Notes under the pieces: model-generated
What the model was told of the DNA's origin: nothing
The model's input: the letters and a program-made list of their open reading frames with translations, nothing else
Databases searched by the model: none
In this document: piece by piece, positions 62,276 through 64,000 of the stretch
Layout: each line of letters begins with the position of its first letter
How positions within the stretch are numbered: the first letter of the stretch is position 1
Assembly (NCBI GenBank): GCA_013214945.1
Contig: JABSRT010000006.1
Coordinates: forward strand, 1-64,000
DNA length: 64,000 bases
DNA from: Gammaproteobacteria bacterium
Lineage (GTDB): Bacteria; Pseudomonadota; Gammaproteobacteria; Enterobacterales; Psychrobiaceae
Direction of reading: 5' to 3'
Made by a program: the position numbers and the translations under genes

Positions 62276-64000
62276 TTAATTATTTAAATAATAGGGTTCT
62301 CGATAACCAAATTGACCGTTCTCGAGCATCTCTGTTGCTTGAAGTTTTTGCTGGCTGCCTAAGCCTTTAATTTGAAAACTAAATGAAACGCCAGTATCAA
62401 AAGTGGTGCTAGCACTGGTGCTACTGCTGTCCTCATAATTTGTATTTAGCTGACGATAGGCTTGAAGTCTGATTGACCAGCAGCAAGACTCATATTGCAG
62501 ACCAATAAGACTCTCAATAGTTCGATGCAGATTGATATCACGGTAATAATTTCCGACGAAGGTCCAGTCGTTATTAATTGGCCATATGGCTTGTATGCCT
62601 AACTGATCGACTTGTGAGTCACTGATGTCTCGGACGTAACGATGACTTATTTGAATTAATTTGTTGTGCGCTCGTCGGTATTCAAGGCTAATTTTGTTTT
62701 GATTAATTGCATCATATTCTTCATTGAGCTGCACTGAGCCACTGAAATACCACTGATCACTTGCTCTAAAGTCAATTTCACCGGCTAATGCCGAGGTGCT
62801 CGATGTATCGCTATCAGCCTCGGTGCCGTCTAGTGTTGTTTGGCTTTGACTAAAATAATAGATTTGGCCGACACTGACCTTTAATTTCTCTTGGTTGTTG
62901 CTGTCGATAAATCGGTTGGTAACACCTAAGGTCATTTGATTGGCGTCTGCAATTCGGTCGAGCCCGCTGAAACGACGAGACCGAAATAAGCCAAAATAAT
63001 CTTCAGAGAGCAAGGCGGTATCGTACAGCCCGATATCGGATTGATCTTTAAATGGTACATATAAATATTGAATTTGTGGTTCAATGGTTTGAAAATAATC
63101 GCGACCAAACAATGAGGTTTCACGTTCAAAGTTAAGGTTGGAATTGATTCTAAGTTGCGGCACAGTTCGGCTAATTGACTCGTTTGAACTGTCGCTTGAA
63201 TTTTTTTGCTGGTACCAAGTTTGATGCAGCGTCAGCTCGGTGGTAAAACTGCCTGCGGCATAATCGATTGGCAGTCTCAGAATTGGTTCAAGATGTACTC
63301 TGGCAGCATCGTCTTCTGAGGTCGATGTATTTTTAAAATAACTAAACTCTGAAAAAATATCATATTCAAGATATTTTGCTAACGTGTTGTTGTAGCTATT
63401 AAAGCTTAGCTGAGGTAAAAGCTGGTATGGGGTGTCTTCAGTGCCAAATACGTCAATGTCTTGAATCTTGATTGCCGTAGTCCAGTTGTCCTTAAAATAA
63501 CTTAACGACGCATAATTGGTGATTTGACTGTCCGAACTACTGCCATAATCACTGCCGATGGTATTGAAATAATTATCGTCACTTAGCTTGGTATAACTCG
63601 CCGTCACGCGCCAGTTGTTATCTATTTTACCACTATGGCTCCAGTGGAATAAATAACGCTCGCTATCATCGGCTGCTTTGTCTGAAGGTAAAAATTCAAG
63701 ATTAAATAAACCCTGCTGATCTTCAACCAAGTAGCGAAACTCGGTGGTTAACTGCAGGCCGTGATTAGTCATAATCCGCGGCGTTAGGGTTAAATCATAT
63801 TCCGGTGCAATATTCCAATAATACGGCACACTAATATCAATGCCGTTGTTGCTGCTACTGCCAATGCTCGGGTAAAGCAGGCCGCTGGCACGCTTGTCTG
63901 AAATCGGAAGGCTAAGGTAAGGGAAATAAAACACAGGAACTTCAAATACCTCTAAAGTAGCTTGGCGTATTATCGCGCGCTCTTTAGCGGCATCTATCGT
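62276..64000 (-). CDS. lptD: LPS-assembly protein LptD, N-terminal part missing at window edge
   Basis: The reading frame enters from the right edge (AKERAIIRQATLEVFEVPV precedes FYFPYLSLPISDKRASGLLYPS) and ends at 62276, giving ~574 residues of the C-terminal beta-barrel of the outer-membrane LPS translocon. PYYWNIAPEYDLTLTPRIMTNHGLQL is a strong family signature, and the conserved adjacent cysteines are in QYESCCWSIRLQAYRQ near the C-terminus. The N-terminal OstA domain and signal peptide lie beyond the window. An internal GTG at 63934 is not the start. surA follows 60 bp downstream. Confidence 0.96.
   Translation of the reverse strand, partial: TIDAAKERAIIRQATLEVFEVPVFYFPYLSLPISDKRASGLLYPSIGSSSNNGIDISVPYYWNIAPEYDLTLTPRIMTNHGLQLTTEFRYLVEDQQGLFNLEFLPSDKAADDSERYLFHWSHSGKIDNNWRVTASYTKLSDDNYFNTIGSDYGSSSDSQITNYASLSYFKDNWTTAIKIQDIDVFGTEDTPYQLLPQLSFNSYNNTLAKYLEYDIFSEFSYFKNTSTSEDDAARVHLEPILRLPIDYAAGSFTTELTLHQTWYQQKNSSDSSNESISRTVPQLRINSNLNFERETSLFGRDYFQTIEPQIQYLYVPFKDQSDIGLYDTALLSEDYFGLFRSRRFSGLDRIADANQMTLGVTNRFIDSNNQEKLKVSVGQIYYFSQSQTTLDGTEADSDTSSTSALAGEIDFRASDQWYFSGSVQLNEEYDAINQNKISLEYRRAHNKLIQISHRYVRDISDSQVDQLGIQAIWPINNDWTFVGNYYRDINLHRTIESLIGLQYESCCWSIRLQAYRQLNTNYEDSSSTSASTTFDTGVSFSFQIKGLGSQQKLQATEMLENGQFGYREPYYLNN

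Noticed and set aside
63934-64000. GTG at 63934 as the start of lptD
   Set aside because: The frame continues upstream to the window edge with LptD-like sequence, so the gene is truncated by the window and this codon is internal.

Overview
The window looks like chromosome of a marine, moderately AT-rich gammaproteobacterium, most likely of the order Alteromonadales. The basis is the lptD-surA-pdxA-rsmA-apaG-apaH block at the right end, the two sigma-54 circuits, the SulP/TSUP/BCCT transporters and the marine osmolyte genes. This placement is inference from gene content; no rRNA is present. No prophage, integrase, transposase or CRISPR array was seen.

Left third (1-18.8 kb): a Crp/Fnr regulator and a small DUF2892 membrane protein. 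Next is a TAXI-type TRAP transporter (substrate-binding protein plus fused permease) divergent from a DctB/DctD-like two-component system, with a good sigma-54 promoter and upstream palindromes between them. An MFS permease, a TSUP permease and a small membrane protein follow, then a MITE-like repeat. A five-gene minus-strand unit (small His-rich protein, NikA-like binding protein, two permeases, fused double ATPase) is headed by a near-perfect Zur box, so it probably imports zinc or a zinc chelate. A START-like lipoprotein and an EamA permease complete the region.

Glycerol region (19-32.1 kb): glpD and glpR, then glpK, then a DhaR/AcoR-type sigma-54 activator, then a six-gene ABC importer of the GlpSTPQUV type. 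Between the activator and the importer lie TGAACA palindromes (one of 33 bp) and a sigma-54 -24/-12 promoter. Glycerol uptake here appears to be by ABC transport under sigma-54 control; no glpF is in the window.

Middle (32.1-41.3 kb): a 44-bp direct repeat, then an inositol-type locus (Gfo/Idh/MocA oxidoreductase, RpiR regulator, iolB, iolG) with GGAA-N6-TTCC operators in the divergent promoter region. The core genes iolC, iolD and iolE are not here. A TSUP permease, an EamA permease, an M32 carboxypeptidase and a glycerate kinase follow.

Osmolyte island (41.3-55.6 kb): a DMSP module (BCCT transporter dddT, LysR regulator, tandem-domain CoA-transferase/lyase dddD), with an exact 17-bp palindromic motif present once on each side of the regulator gene. 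Next to it is a choline-O-sulfate module: betC sulfatase, binding protein, permease, ATPase and a SulP anion transporter on the minus strand, with a LysR regulator divergent from betC. Together these should take up methylated sulfur and nitrogen osmolytes, release DMS, and yield choline plus sulfate.

Right end (55.9-64 kb): an initiator-type tRNA-Met, a lipoprotein of unknown function, then the housekeeping genes apaH, apaG, rsmA, pdxA, surA and a truncated lptD running off the window edge.
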